Counted from the stretch's first letter, positions 35,168 through 47,330 are shown. The stretch: 64,000 nt of DNA from Kappaphycus alvarezii (GCA_002205965.3 NADL03000009.1:248001-312000), one strand, 5' to 3'. Made by a program: numbers and translations. The notes: a model not told the origin generated them from the sequence alone.

Positions 35168-35913
35168 CTACAGGGAGTTGAAGGACCTCTCGCTTTCGAA
35201 AACACCTCTTTCCTTACCAAACACCCTCATCTTTGAGCCGAGTCGTCGCAAGCGCGCGAACCTCCGCTGCGCTTTATATACTGGCGCAAGCATCACTCCC
35301 TGACTTCCCTCCATCGCCACTTTGCAAACTACGAGCGGCAGAAAATCGAAGGGCGGATTCCAAAACCTCGCCCTCCCGTCTCCCCAGTCTTCTTTCCCCT
35401 GCGTCGCGATGTACTTTCTCCTCGGCACCTCCGTCTCCCCCAGCGGCCTCATCCGGAAGACCACATCGTCCAGCCAGTACTCAGCCTCGATAGACTCCAC
35501 GATTGTCGCGGTGGCCTGCTTCAGGTTCGTGAGAGAAAATCGGTGAACCGGTTGACTGCCGACAAGATCCATCTTGCCTCGACCTGAACGCCCATATTCT
35601 TCAGTAGTGCCGCCAGCTTCCCCAAATCACCCATCATCGGCCGCGAGGCGGATACCATTGTGTTGAGAATTTCCACCACTGCTTGGCTGTCCTCGTCCAG
35701 CAACACCCGTCTCACCTCGGGTCCGGACACATAGCTGGCGAAGTGACCTTTGAGTAACAGCCGCAACGCCCGTAACCACCTCAAAGTGATAAGTGCGCTC
35801 TGTCCTCGCCCCAACAAAAAACTTGACACCCACTCAAACGCGGCAAGCCTGGTCCCCTTTGAACCCCAGAGTCCCACCTTGCCTCTTGTCCGCCGCGCCG
35901 CTTTGCATGACAA
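35168..35913 (-). pseudogene. DIRS-type RNase H and downstream domain
   Basis: The frame at 35,521-35,913 reads LITLRWLRALRLLLKGHF, then VRRVLLDEDSQAVVEILN and GVQVEARWILSAVNRFTDFL followed by SRT. This is the DIRS/pararetro RNase H pattern with the tDNxxVVxxLN Asp motif and the WIPSxxNxxADxLSR closing motif; the closing Asp is preserved as TDFLSR. The overlapping frame at 35,168-35,572 continues with a FWNPPFDFLPLVVCKVAMEG block and MLAPVYKAQ, the conserved WxNPPFxLLxxVxxKxxxxG block after RNase H. One frameshift lies at the overlap. No nearby host gene is involved. Confidence 0.65.
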
Positions 35914-36990
35914 TATCTTGCCCAGCCCGCTTCAGCTCTCTTTGCTCCCTCCGCGTTAATGAACGCCAGTAACTCAAATCCCGAAGCGATTTCCTCCCCA
36001 ATTTACACTTTATCCGACCTCCGCCAATTTTCTGGGGGGTCCTCGCTCTTCCCGCTCCTCTGCTATAGATTTACCTCCAATAAAAAACCCTTCGGTGAAC
36101 GGGATCGTCGGTATGTCCCTGATCCCATTCTTCACCGCCCTCACCATAAATGGAGGCGACCTAATGGCCGATCCCCAAGCATCAGCCTTGCTCACCGTCC
36201 CCATCCGCAACGATTTCACATCCACAGTCGCCGCCAAAAGCCCCCCACCCATACTTCGCAACATGACTCTTCGTCTGTGGCCAGCCCATGGCTACCCTTC
36301 TGTCCTCTGGCCTTTTCCGTCCTTGCTTTCGCAAGTCTCTTTGTCTCCTCAATCTCCAAGTTCCCTGTAATCGCCTTCCTGGAACTCCTGAACGATTCTG
36401 AAAACACTACGTCATGCCCTTGCCCGACAGGAAACGCCATATGCCTTGCAACATGCAACTCTTGCCCAGTGATATCCCAATAGTACTGGGCACACATCGG
36501 AAAAACCTCAACCGTCGCCTTCAATCCCACCTCAGCCTCCTTGAGTTTCCTAGCCAGATCTTTCCCCCCCTTACTCTCCGCTCGAGCGACTTCTAACGCC
36601 ATCAAACACATCTTAGCCCAAACCCCCGCTGCTTAAAATATATTCCCACTCCTTCTCGGATCGACGATCTTTGTTATTCAGTTCGGACAAGGAAGCATCC
36701 GTAAGGGGGCTCAAATATCCCAAATGCGTGATCGGGACACGCACATTCCGCTTGTACACACTCCCTTTCCAACTAATTTCGACGCATTCAGCTCTGACAC
36801 AATCTGGTGGTAATCTTCCCGTCCGGTGTTTAACGTAGCCCAAGCGGCCTGCAAGATTTCCGTCCGGACAGAAGTAATTTACTCGTCGTTGTCCGCCATA
36901 CTTCATGGGAGCTACGGTCATAACTTCCAGAAGATTTCACCGCCCGGTTGCAACGAGGAGAATTTCTCGACAAGAGAAATGGACATGCCG
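35168..36990 (-). mobile_element. DIRS-like retroelement fragment
   Basis: GC-rich minus-strand DNA encodes a DIRS-type RNase H and the domain that follows it. Upstream (36,010-36,264) a frame contains AWGSAIRSPPFMVRAVKNGI and a PFTEGFF block like the sequence just before the RT in DIRS elements, and 36,216-36,921 has gag-like frames. The RT itself is missing: only about 100 bases separate this from RNase H, so an internal deletion is likely. No tyrosine recombinase or terminal repeat is visible. Confidence 0.5.
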
Positions 36991-36999
36991 AACTACAGT

Positions 37000-39900
37000 A
37001 GTTGCGGCCACCAAGTTTGTGCTACCTAAGTACCTTGTCCCTCTTATAACGTGTCAAAACGTTCGGCTGCGCTCACTACTACGTAATCAAATCTTCACAA
37101 GTATATAACATTGTACACGTACTCGAAAAGTCATTGGAGCGCGTCCATGACCAACAGGGAAATGAAAGTTGCTGCAGTAGCTGCTTAGGAGTATTGAATA
37201 GAAGCCCTCTACAGAGTTGTAAGTTTTAGGAATAAGTGCCAGCGGAATTCTGAAATTCGGTGGACACTTGGATTGCAGTGCTTCGCACATATTGCATGAC
37301 AGAAAAGTTGCTTTTCATTGATCATGCGTTAGACAATTCCAACCAGAAATCCATCAGAGAGTCTTTGCGCAACGGGCTACTGCGAAAATGTTACTGAAGT
37401 GCTAAGAATTACACAAAGTTGTACTGAGTGGTTCTTGTTACGGTAACTTTCGAGATACTGCCAAAATTTTTGGAAAGATTATGCTGCGCAGTGTCGATTT
37501 GAGAGCCATGTTGAATCTGACAGCCGTCCGGTGAAATGAGGGATAAATATGGAAAAGAACAAGTGTTTGCTGGAAGATCCCATCAACATTTGGTTCAGCA
37601 CAAAGACACCAAATGAGCCTATGGGGCGGAAGAGAGCTAATAAAAGCGCTGTTACTAGCGTGTTGCGGACAAGCGCAGACATTAAAGCTGTTTTAGATGT
37701 TTTAATGTCATCTCGAAAGGATGAGAGGTATTTAGCATGTTCCACAGAATGGACTTGTTTTCATAAGCCAGAGATGCAGTGTTTTAATAGCCCAAAGTGG
37801 TTGCAGTTGCGACTGGGGGTTCGTATTCTTCGCACAGTTCAGAAAAAGACCGGGAACCCTTATTCTACACTACTATTCTACACTCTAGGTGGTCGGAAAA
37901 GAATCGTATGCGTGGGTAACTGCTCTTCTTTTCTGTGTGAGACTTGCGGTTTCACGATGTATAAATACGCATGTTGGTTGTAAGAAGATTTTCTTTCAAA
38001 TTTGGCCCAATTTTAAAGTTCTAGCGCATCAAATTGTTCGGATTCTGTGTCAAGGACTAACAATAGAAGAACTGAGTAAATTGGTAGTGGATCAACTCAA
38101 CGGAGCAGGAAGGGGAGAGGAGAAGGCACACCGCATGGAAAAGAATTAATTGAAGCGTCTGAAGAAGAGGAGCAAGGAAACGACGGGGCGCCAAATTAAG
38201 GTGCTTTTCCCACAAGAACTAAGAGTTCTGTTAAGCTGAGGAAAGCTGAAACTGAGAATGACGGGAGTTCGCAAGAGGTTAGTCGATTGGTAGGCAATGA
38301 AAGGAAACTGGGAATATCTTCTGCTACATGAGGAGCAAGGTGTTTCAACCCATCAGGAGCCAGAGAAGCTGCGGGTGATGGTTCGTCAATGCTTTGTGAG
38401 AGGCGAAAGGAATAGGTGAAGCTTTTCTTGGGCTCTTTTTAGTGAATATACTGCTGTACAGTAGGATAATGCGATAGATCTAACGATCAATATTACGTGT
38501 GGACGGATACAGAAGTGTACAAATGGAACAGTCAATGCCATATGACTCCAGTAGACTCCAGTAGAAGAAATAAGACTCTCTACTCCCCTGGAGAGGCATC
38601 ATTGAAATAAGTACAAGTTTGAGTCAGATGAATGTAACACACTCTGAGGTAGTATAATTAGTAGTGCAATGCAGATCGTAAGGGAAAAATAAAACACGGT
38701 AAGTTTACCACTGCAAAAATTCTCAACATTATGATATTTTGGCCAATTCCCGTCCCTCCGATATCCTCTCCGGACGAATGTTTTCCGGAGCACCTGCGGT
38801 AATACTATAGGACTTTATCGAACCAAATTTTGGGGGGCACGAGGTGTTTGTTTACTGTAACAGATAAGCCGGCTGATAAGCCGGCTGATACCTATTCAAC
38901 TTGTATGGTGGTAGTAAGCATGTAACAATTGCGAGCCATTTACTGGGACTTGGCGAAAATTGGCTCTTAAATGACTATTTTTGCGCGTGGTCCACAAAAT
39001 AGCGCGGAAAGGCCACATATAAGCGTATGACTAGGGAGTAATAATCGGCGGTGGAGCTAACCAAGATATATTTGCGTAACCCCTCCCTGGTTCCTCTCCG
39101 AACACCTTCACCCCCCGCTGTTTGCAGAGAACACAGAAGCACATTCTTCACGCGCTCATTCCGGTGCGAAGCGCAAAACTAGCGCAACGCACGACTACCG
39201 ACACTACGCGCTGATGCGCGTAGCTTCCGACGCGCGCAACATCCCTGCACTCAACTTCCACCGCAACATTTACGCTATGACCCTAGTGATGCGAAACGCA
39301 GAAATTTCTTGGGTCACTTACGCGCGCGCCCGCGCGTTTTTCGCAGTCTTGCGACGTTGTGACCATGTAGTACCAACTCTATCTGCGCGCATGCGATGCG
39401 GAGCGCTACCCGAAACCCTGCCCTAGACGGTCCCCACCGCTCCCGAATTGGATTGCCCTCAGGAGGTGAAGTCGGGTGAGACACGCGGCAGGGGAACGGG
39501 CCGCTCAACTTACGAAAAACCTCGTTTGGGGTTGGATATTCGCTGACTTGGAGGCCTTGTGCAATCAGAGCGATTCCATGGTGTAACCCCCAAGGGTTGA
39601 TCCAGTCGGAGGTGTTCCCGCGTCCGTAGTCGTAAGGAGCCGGGTTGTTCGCACCGCACGAGTCGGTGTGAAAATCAGCTGTGACTTTTTCAACCACGTG
39701 TGGGGTGCTAGTATGTATCCATTAAAGAGTATTTCCCTTTTATTGAACCTATTCTTCTCTGATACTACGCCCCACTCCCTAACAAATTAGCTAGCCTGCG
39801 ATCCATCAAAACTTCTTTGCGTGAAGACACCTTTCCTACAATGTGCGAGGAACGGAGAGCGGAACACCATACCTCTTATGCCTATCAACCGCCTTAGACA
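37000..39900. other. unassigned region with one longer open frame
   Basis: A 144-codon + frame at 37,549-37,983 continues in a neighbouring frame to 38,149; it is Lys/Cys-rich but fits no family I recognise. A 127-codon minus frame at 39,314-39,697 in a CGCG-rich patch (39,100-39,440) is equally unassigned. A short tandem repeat of GATAAGCCGGCT (two and a third copies) lies at about 38,865-38,893. Confidence 0.25.
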
Positions 39901-39953
39901 ATTGTTTCTTTTCGAACCAATCCCGTTTCTTCTCCTTCTTTCTCCTTCGTTGT

Positions 39954-41621
39954 CTATTCATCGTTCTGGCGAATATTTGCATCTATCTCCTTCTCCAGAT
40001 TCCTCTCCTTCCTGTCTGACTCCAAAGCTTGCAAAAGTTCCGAAACTTCATTGTCAGTTAGCTCAATTCCTGCTGTGGAGTCAACGTAGCCGGCTCCAAT
40101 CGTAGATTGTGGACGCCCATTCCTTTTGTACTGTAGCACCAGGTTCGCACTTCTATTTGAGTTATCACACGGAACGAGTTCTCTTCAACTCTCGATTTTC
40201 GAATTCCTCGGACTTGTTGGGGCGGCGATGCTCAGGGGCCAGAGCCCGGTTCTTGCAAAGTCTCCTTTGATATTGGAACTTGTCACTGAAGACTTGTAGC
40301 CTTAAAACGCCTTCCCATGCATCTCCCTTAGTAAGCCTGGTTTATTTTTGGTGCATCCGCTTCGCCTCAAGCGCCAGATCAAGAACAGCACTATTTGCAT
40401 ATTGCTTCTGTGGGCTAAAAACGGAAACATCCAGGGGTTGAAGCTTGTCATTAGTGTGCGCAGGTAAGGTTACAACTGTAAACTTGTTTTCCTTGAATAA
40501 AGAAATCGTCTCAGAGTTCATATGCGAACGGCAAGCGTCAAGGGAATCACGTAGTGATCGAGCCCATATTTGTTCCGAACAATAGATACAAATTCCTTGC
40601 TAATCTTGCAAAGATTGTGGTGTCCGCTCTCCCAATATCTCTTCTCCAGAAAGCCTTCCATCCTTCGGGTATAAGCTTACTCCACACGTTCAGGACATCC
40701 ATTCTTAGTAAGAGTTGGCTCGCATACCCCTAAATACCGGAGCGGGTAAAAAGTCTGCTCAGTTTCCGTTAATACAGGCGAGTAAAATAATTCGGTAGGG
40801 GTATCTAGAGGAGGACTTCGACCAAGAGGCCTTACACTTTCGTGAAGTTATAACACGATGGTGCACCGGCCCATTAAGGTCCCTACCAGGCTTAAAGCCG
40901 GTCAAATCTAGATTAAACAGTTTCCATGGCTCCTTAATATTTTACTTGCAATGAAGAACTTGAACTTCGGCAAAAAAGCTGGCAAATTTGTCGAAATTGA
41001 AGGCACGATTTCTTTCGTCACCCACCGGTCGGGCGATCAGACTCGATATTCTCGTTTGGAGTCGCGAGGCGAAATTGGACACCCAGAACCTTGTAAACTT
41101 CGTTCGGGCTAAACTTTTGCGCGGCGCTCTCGCCATGATGGCGTCCTTCATATCCCTTGCAGTATTCATCAGATCTGTTGGCTCTAAGTATGGCCGCTTG
41201 TTCAATAAATTTTCAACCGGGCGGATTCAACTTTTTTCCTCGGCGCGGCAAAACGCAGTTCCTGTGCTAGAGGAGTTAGTTTCAGGTAAAAGCCGGACCT
41301 TGACTTTTCAATGACTGGCGTTGGGCCTGGCAGAACACGATGTAAATAGCTTTTAGAAAGATTTCTTGAAGTGCCTCCGTTTTTGATTTTCAGAGCACTC
41401 CGAACCGATGCACCGGAGGCAATCGCTTGTTTTGCTCGAATAATTGCCTGAAGGACACACTGAGCTGGCCGCCTAGTTGCGTAACTAGGCGAGTCATGGT
41501 AGGGCTTGAGGTATGTAGTACTCAGAGTAGGTATGGCGGGAAGAATCAGTGTGGTATGGTAGATTTGCGGTCGCTTCGATATGGCAACCTGTCGGACGCA
41601 AAATTTCAGTTCCTCGGGCAA
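39954..41621 (-). mobile_element. pogo-like (Tc1/mariner superfamily) transposon remnant
   Basis: A minus-strand transposase with psq-type helix-turn-helix and DDE_1 domain is readable. At 41,202-41,621: LQAIIRAKQAIASGASVRSA, then NLSKSYLHRVLPGPTP and GFYLKLTPLAQE, the HTH region followed by the usual Pro-Gly linker and an LTPxEE-like motif. 40,942-41,205 covers the second DNA-binding half. The core follows: EPWKLFNLDLTGFKPGRDLN near 40,900, DSLDACRSHMNSETISLF and then TVVTLPAHTNDKLQPLDVSV near 40,400-40,550, the signature of pogo/Fot1 transposases. The C-terminal tail reaches 39,954. Stops and frameshifts separate the parts. Terminal inverted repeats were not found. Confidence 0.75.
40381..40560 (-). 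pseudogene. pogo-like DDE core segment
   Basis: One uninterrupted frame gives RSLRDSLDACRSHMNSET followed by ISLFKENKFTVVTLPAHT and NDKLQPLDVSVFSPQKQYAN. The DACRSH block holds the second catalytic Asp (usually DGHxSH) and the LPAHTxxxLQPLDVxxFxPxK block the conserved motif that precedes the final acidic residue. It is the best-preserved piece of this transposase. Confidence 0.8.
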
Positions 41622-42041
41622 AGAGACGCTCGAACAGATCCGTCACGAAGTTTAAAGGGTGCTGGAGTTGTAGGAAGGGAGATAAAGAGCTTGATAGTAG
41701 GGCCGGCCAGGTTGAATGAGGAGGTAGATAGGGATACGTGCGCTTTTAAATTTTAAATCTGGCTTTACACAGTAACCGCAATTTTTCATGTCCCATAAAT
41801 CGCTGCGACAGTAGAGAACATACGCAATGCGAAAATTTTGTGCCATTTTCGTACCAACCAATACCATTAAGGTGCGAAATAAAGAAAATTGATTTATTTT
41901 CGCAATAAGAATTTCGTACGCGCCATAAGTATAAGGCACGGCCCAAGTAAAGAATTGCAGTAACCCACAGTAGCCCATTTAGCTCTCGTGAAATCAGTCC
42001 CTTCCAGTCTGTACACCTTTACTGAACATGTCCTACCGAGA

Positions 42042-43190
42042 CTACTAGATCGGAAAGCAAGCAGAAATAGAGGGCAATCCTGGCAGCAAAATCAGCGCAG
42101 CTCTCTCATTTACTCGACGATGAGGAGGTCACCTTCATCGCATTGCAGGATGTCTGCAAGAAGTATGCCGAAATTCGTCAGATCAAAGCCCGGACAAAAA
42201 GTATGTCATCAAAGTTTTTCTATCTAAACGCTCTCAGCGACAAGGAATGCTTCAGTAAAATTTTTCTAAACGATGAATTGGTATCCTGTCAAAGTATTTT
42301 TCCCTCGGAACAGTATTTACTCAAAGAAATCGGTACTACTGCTATGACATAACATCTTGGTGTATTGCTTTCTGTCGGTTATCCATTTCAGTACGTCTAA
42401 TGGATGTGGAAGAGGAGTTTGGAATGTTCAGTTCTCGACTAAGTGAAGTCTTTTGGGAAAAAATCGAGAAATTTACACATGACTATCAACATATATAGAA
42501 TTCCGACCGCAGCTTATGCAGGAAAGAGCGATCATCTACGCACAAGCACTAAAAAACGCTGGTTGTCCTCTCGACAGCTGCGTTGGGTTTACCGATTGCA
42601 CAAAAATACGAATGACCAGGCCGAGAAGCCATGGAAGTTTGCGAAGAAGATGTTACTCAGGTCATAAACATATGCATTGTCTGATTTACCAGACAGTCTC
42701 TACACCTGATGGCTGATATACTCAGCATTCAGTCCAATCGAAGAAAGGTGTCATGATCTAACTCTGCTGCGTCTATCAAACTTAGAAGAAACACTGGCAC
42801 ACTTCACGGTGATCAACGGGCGGCAATTCTGTATATATGGAGACCTGGCGTACATTTTACGCCTATATCTGCAACGGAAGTTTCATGAAGAAGGGGTCCA
42901 CAGCTGTGCAGAAATCATTTAACGCAATTATGAGTGCTCGTAGAGTAGCTCTAGAATGGAACTACAGGAATTGAAACAGCAGTGGTCTCGGAACGATTAC
43001 GTTCGCTGTCTCAAAGTAAGACAAGCACCCATCGCACTCATCTATCGAACATGAGTCTTGCTACATAACATACGAACATGTCTTCTAAGAGAAGGTCAAA
43101 CTATTGCCCACTTCAACATTGATCCTCCGACGTGACAAGAGTACATAGAATCATCATAAACTCACTTATTTGGAATGCAGTTATTACTGC
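42042..43190 (+). pseudogene. PIF/Harbinger DDE transposase
   Basis: The + strand encodes a Harbinger nuclease across several frames. SCVGFTDCTKIRMTRP (42,570) has the first Asp (usually GFIDGTxxxIxRP), then RRRCYSGHKHMHCLIYQTVS and TPDG, the highly typical YSGHKRxHxLxxQxVxTPDG block. Further on GRRHDLTLLRLSNLEETLAH, then FCIYGDLAYILRLYLQRKF holding the second Asp, and ALEWNYRN with the Glu, followed by LKQQWSRNDYVRCLKVRQAP and IALIYRT. All three acids are present but several frameshifts and stops break the gene. It would cut and paste elements with 3-bp targets. Confidence 0.85.
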
Positions 43191-43243
43191 GCAAATGCCG
43201 AAAAGGGTCTGAAAGTGCGGGGGGCGCTCCTCGCGATGTAAAT

Positions 43244-43302
43244 TCCGCGTCCGGGCATGCGAGGTGGCCGCGTTGCGGCCACTTCGCATGCTCGGACGCG
43301 GA
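43244..43302. repeat. 28-bp inverted repeat hairpin between convergent ORFs
   Basis: Arms 43,244-43,271 and 43,275-43,302 are complementary over 28 bases with two mismatches, both of which become G-U pairs in RNA, around a 3-base loop (GTT). The sequence is GC-rich (TCCGCGTCCGG... and GGCCGC at the loop side). It lies between the end of the Harbinger transposase on the + strand and the end of the opposing minus-strand ORF. Confidence 0.9.
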
Positions 43303-43347
43303 CATTGCTCCTCGGTACCTCCGCGATGGTGACTACTAAAGCTTTGT

Positions 43348-44160
43348 AATCATGGCGCTCATAACTTGCATAATTTTCTCTCGTTCCCTACGAGCCTCCC
43401 GGCGTTCATATCTGTCCAACTCCATCCTGTGCTCATATAACTTCAGGCGCTTCTCCAAAAAGTCTTGAGAGCAACGGAATCGTTCATCATCCTTCAAACA
43501 CTTCCCCTTCTCGAAGTCGAAACGTGGTTCTGCCAAGGAAAGTTCCTTCTCTTCGACATCCCTCTTGCGCTTAATTGACTACAAGAGCACACTGTTAACT
43601 CTTTTTTCATCGTCCAGCCATTCGCTGGATTTAATTGCGCTTTTCTATCTTTCCTGAGTCGCTATGATCACTCCAGACGATCTTTTGTGCCTTTGCAAAG
43701 CGTAGTTTCGAATTTCTTCCCCGGCTAGCACCAGATTAAGGTCTGCCCCTTCCTTTTCTTATCTCTCCTTTTTCATGCTCTCTTCATACTCATCCATCTC
43801 AAGGATGAGATTGTCCAGCAGTAGATCCTTGTCCGACAAGTCCTCAGGTAGACCTGAAGTGGCTGCGTTCCTTTTGACTATAGATCGACGCATATCGACA
43901 AGCAAATTGAAACGGCCCGTAAGAGACTTCTGCTTCGGTTTAGTTTGATTATAGAAGACCGCATTGGGAATCTCAGTAATAAAAGCTCGCGATCAGAGGA
44001 AAAAGCATTTCCCTTTGATCCCCTGCTTTGCCTATGGGCATTAGTCGCTCTAATGCACTTCGAGAGTTCCTTGTCCTAGTTGCTATAGCTAAACCTCTTA
44101 AGCTTGTGCGTTGAGGAAGATGATTCGAGATTTTTATCATCATCGTTGCTTTCATCTCTT
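43348..44160 (-). pseudogene. Harbinger companion (Myb/SANT-like) ORF remnant
   Basis: Minus-strand frames converge on the transposase, the usual arrangement of Harbinger's second gene. The end is charged and coiled: EKRLKLYEHRMELDRYERRE then ARREREKIMQVMSAMITKL. Upstream, a frame reads DKDLLLDNLILEMDEYEESM and a GEEIRNYALQRHKR block, like the C-terminal part of SANT/Myb-like companion proteins, which bind DNA and carry the transposase into the nucleus. I could not see the SANT Trp pattern itself, so the call rests on position and C-terminal composition. Confidence 0.4.
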
Positions 44161-44429
44161 GGCATGACTAAAGCACCACTGGGTACGATATTGTTTTACT
44201 CGGTTCCTTTGTTAATACACTGATATGTGCCACAGCTTGAGGGGAAGGGGTAGGGCGGCAGCGCAGTAAGCTTGACGTGATGTGCGGTGATGAGCAGAAG
44301 AGACCCCACTTGAAGTGCAGATGTGGGCATTGGAGCCGATACAGGTATCGGAGATGGGCTAGGTGTAGGTGGGGGAGTGGATGTCGTGATGAAGGCGACG
44401 TTGGGAGGAGGGATGTCGGAAATCATGTT

Positions 44430-45550
44430 GGTTGACGGGTTGGTGTGGTTTGTGAGAATGTTGGTTAGTGATAGCCAGGAATAAAAAATTATTCTATACA
44501 GGTAATGAATAAATGCAAAAATTCTATTCCAAGGGAATTAATTTTCTAGCCGACGAAATCCGGAATTATGACCACTCAAGGTCATTCATTATGAGGTCAT
44601 TAATTGCCTCAGAGGTAATTAATTCCCAACAAAAAATAATTCCTAAGCCTTACAGTATAGTACTGTGCTGTACACTACAGCTTATTAACTCTACTTGACA
44701 TTTCTACCACTGTAAGCTCGCACCAACCACCTCAATCCCTAATGTAACATGTGGCCTCACTTCAAGAAATGACATTACTTCCAAATTACCCAAAATTTTT
44801 TCCCTTTTACAACTTGCCCTAGGAAGGGGTAAAACTCTTCCACGAACGCAGAAGCACAAACTCAAGCAAAGCAAGAACGGACAAGATCAAGCACAAGCTC
44901 AAGCACTGACTCTCGGACAAGGACTACCTCACACTCCAAGAACTCCGCTAAGAAAAGCACTAGACGAGGAGGATCGGCTTCGAGTTCAAGGCCTGTTTTT
45001 TTCCTAGTGGGTTTTTTTCGGCTTGCGCATGGACCCGATCGATCTCAAGAATTACACTCGAACCCCGCACCGAAGACTACGGTTAACCTCTTAGTTTTCC
45101 CCGACAACATAGCCCTAGATGGCTCTTCGTCGGGCGGGAGTAAATAAAATTTTCATCACACCACTGTACAGTACTGTACTAACAGTCTACTGTAATAACG
45201 TAGTACAAGGAAGTTGTTACATAGTCGCCAACCAAGGAGCGCCAGGGATTGGAATGATACTCATAGTAATATTTCGCCAGAAAGGCAGCAATATTTTGCC
45301 CACTATGCTAAGTGTAATGTTTAATTTTAAATCTTTTAGGCATTAAATAGTTGGTTATCTTCGTTCAAACTCAATTGGCTTTCATTTCTGAAAAAGATGT
45401 CAGTTTTTATATGTATACAAAGGTTAAGAGCACAACTTGTATTTAAAATAGCTTAAAGCGGTTAAAGTGGAAAAAATTGACTCTAAAAACATTTATTCAT
45501 TTTGCATTTCAAATAGTATAGAGATAAAGTTTCATTCTTAGAAATAATAA
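44430..45550. other. intergenic DNA with palindromes
   Basis: No gene is visible. GTAC-type palindromes occur at about 44,652-44,679 and 45,172-45,215. The stretch 44,870-44,990 is rich in CAAGCA/ACTC repeats without coding character. Confidence 0.3.
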
Positions 45551-46613
45551 ACAATGAATGCTAATCAGATTCATCAGGAAGGTGGCTTTTCCTCTCTAGA
45601 TAGTCACCAACCTTCAGCCAGCATTCCCTAAGACCCAGTAAGTCTTGAAGTATTGAACGCTATTTTGACCGAATAGAACCGGCGACTCTGAAAACACGCT
45701 CCGATGAAGTCGAAGATGCGTTTGGAGTGAAAGTAAATCACGCAACCCTAGATAAAATAGGGGATATTGATTCATATTTCTTCCAGAATTCTAAAGGATT
45801 CGTATGCCTTAGTATGGCCACCATGAACTTATAAAGACTTATTTCAGATTTAATGGTGGAATCACGTTGTTCGCTGGGTTCTGGAATTTCTTCTTAATTA
45901 GACTATTTCGGAGGGGATGAAGTTGCTTTCCTTTTTCTGATATTTCAGGTGTTACTGCTGTCGGGTAGTATCTGCAGGTCATTTTTGAAATGAATTTCAC
46001 CGAAGCAGTGTGAGAAGGCGAGTAAGCATCGATAAAACCCAGAAAACACTTGTGTTTAATCTTAAAGTACTTACGGTCCAAGAAAGTAGCAACATGAGCA
46101 CAATGCTCCGCCATTGGACACTGTGTTTATTTTAGAATACCGGTTGAGTATCAAATCGGTTTAAAATATCTGCCAGTCTTGCGGTTTGAGAATATATTAC
46201 TTCCTGATCCCTTTCTTCTTAAGAAATTTTAAAATTCCTGCGGTACAATATCTTTCAGATGTATGGTTGGACTGGACTGACAACCAAGTAAGGTGGTGCT
46301 ATCTCCAATTGCTGTGAAAAGTTCGACCACAGTTTTCAAGGCGGTTTTTCGCGAGGACATAGCCTTTCAGCAGGACTAATTCCAATCCAAACCACGTTTT
46401 CTGAGAACATTTTTTCGATGGCTGATCCAAAAGAAGTTCGAGATATACAAATCTTTTAACCATGATAAAGGTAGATCCCCATCTTGTTTTAACATCCAAA
46501 ATAGCCTCAAGATGTTGCTTCTCAATGTAAGCTCTGAGAGAAGGTACTGCGCCGCTGCGGTCGAACTTTTCAAGAACTTGACAGTCTGACGTACATTTTG
46601 TAGCAACGGGCAA
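45545..46613 (-). pseudogene. hAT transposase remnant (hAT-1)
   Basis: The frame at 46,299-46,613 reads HLEAILDVKTRWGSTFIMVK, the conserved TRWNSTxxM block of hAT transposases. 45,839-46,114 contains HCAHVATFLDRKYFKIKHK, the LDPRxK-like segment. Around 45,549-45,735 an almost open frame gives NASSTSSERVFRVAGSIRSK then, after one stop, RSILQDLLGLRECWLKV, the C-terminal hAT dimerisation domain with the catalytic Glu in SSERVF. Part of the middle is missing or too diverged. hAT elements move by cut and paste with 8-bp duplications; terminal repeats were not identified. Confidence 0.75.
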
Positions 46614-46681
46614 CCGTGCACACCCCCAAGGGGAGGGTGGAATATTTATTGCTCTAATTCGAGAACCTTTATTTGACTAAC

Positions 46682-46887
46682 TGTCTGTCACCCACAGCTG
46701 CTAACAGCTGCACCCTGTAAGCCTAACGGCCACTGGCCATGGAATTGCCCTGATAGGGCCGGGCCGACCTCAATGAGTGCCCCCTGATTTGTTCCGGGCC
46801 ACGCCCGCCCATTGGGCCAATTGTTTTGTCTAATGATCACTAACTTGCCGCCGCCAAGGCTTGGCACTAACGGATTAGGGTTAACTT
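46682..46887 (+). repeat. left part of a ~1 kb LTR split by copia-2
   Basis: This stretch joins, across copia-2, to 53,246-54,022: removing copia-2 and one AACTT restores GGGTTAACTTTACTTAGGG. The combined length of about 980 bases matches the solo LTR at 10,182-11,178. The exact left end is uncertain (TG at 46,674 or 46,682 are candidates). Confidence 0.5.
46883..46887. repeat. 5-bp target duplication, left copy (copia-2)
   Basis: AACTT precedes the left LTR and is repeated at 53,241-53,245 right after the right LTR. This marks the copia-2 insertion point. Confidence 0.85.
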
Positions 46888-47307
46888 TGATGGACAGAAC
46901 CAGAGAGCGGGAGTGAGGGAGAGAGCGGGAGAGCAGGAGATAGAGAGAAAATGGCAGTAAGAGTGAGGGACCGCGATGGAGAGATGAGAGAGGAGAAGGT
47001 GGTGAGGAACTTTACTCAGGTAGAAGATGGAGAGAGATCTGGGCTTATATAGACTTCAAGATGAGTCGACTGATGATTTCTGTTGATCGAAGGAATTTTC
47101 CAGAAGACACGGAGACGACGGTGAGTGTCTAACCCTAAACTTGCTTGAGCTGATCTAGAGTAGATCAGCTCAAGCTTACAACACTGTACAGTGAATAAAC
47201 ATAACGGTCAAGTTCTAGGTTGAACGGTAAAGTACAGTAATAACTGTAAGCCTCTTTGCGAGTTTTCAGCTGTCAGAAAAAGGCAAAGAAGTGAAATTAC
47301 ACTAACC
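46888..47307 (-). repeat. copia-2 3' LTR
   Basis: It begins TGATGGACAG and ends ACACTAAC; the final A expected from the other LTR is a C at 47,307. A purine-rich first 150 bases (GAGAGCGGGAG type) is followed by a perfect 14-bp inverted repeat CTTGAGCTGATCTA / TAGATCAGCTCAAG (47,144-47,174) and an ACACTGTACAGTG palindrome. The adjacent internal bases, minus strand AGTTTGAAGGGGCG, form the polypurine tract. Confidence 0.88.
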
Positions 47308-47330
47308 GCCCCTTCAAACTAGAACTGACC

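Noticed and set aside
38865-38893. GATAAGCCGGCT tandem repeat as a CRISPR-like or satellite array
   Set aside because: Only two full units without spacers; too short to be an array.
39314-39697. 127-codon minus frame in CGCG-rich DNA
   Set aside because: Composition alone can create such a frame; no motif and no neighbouring support.
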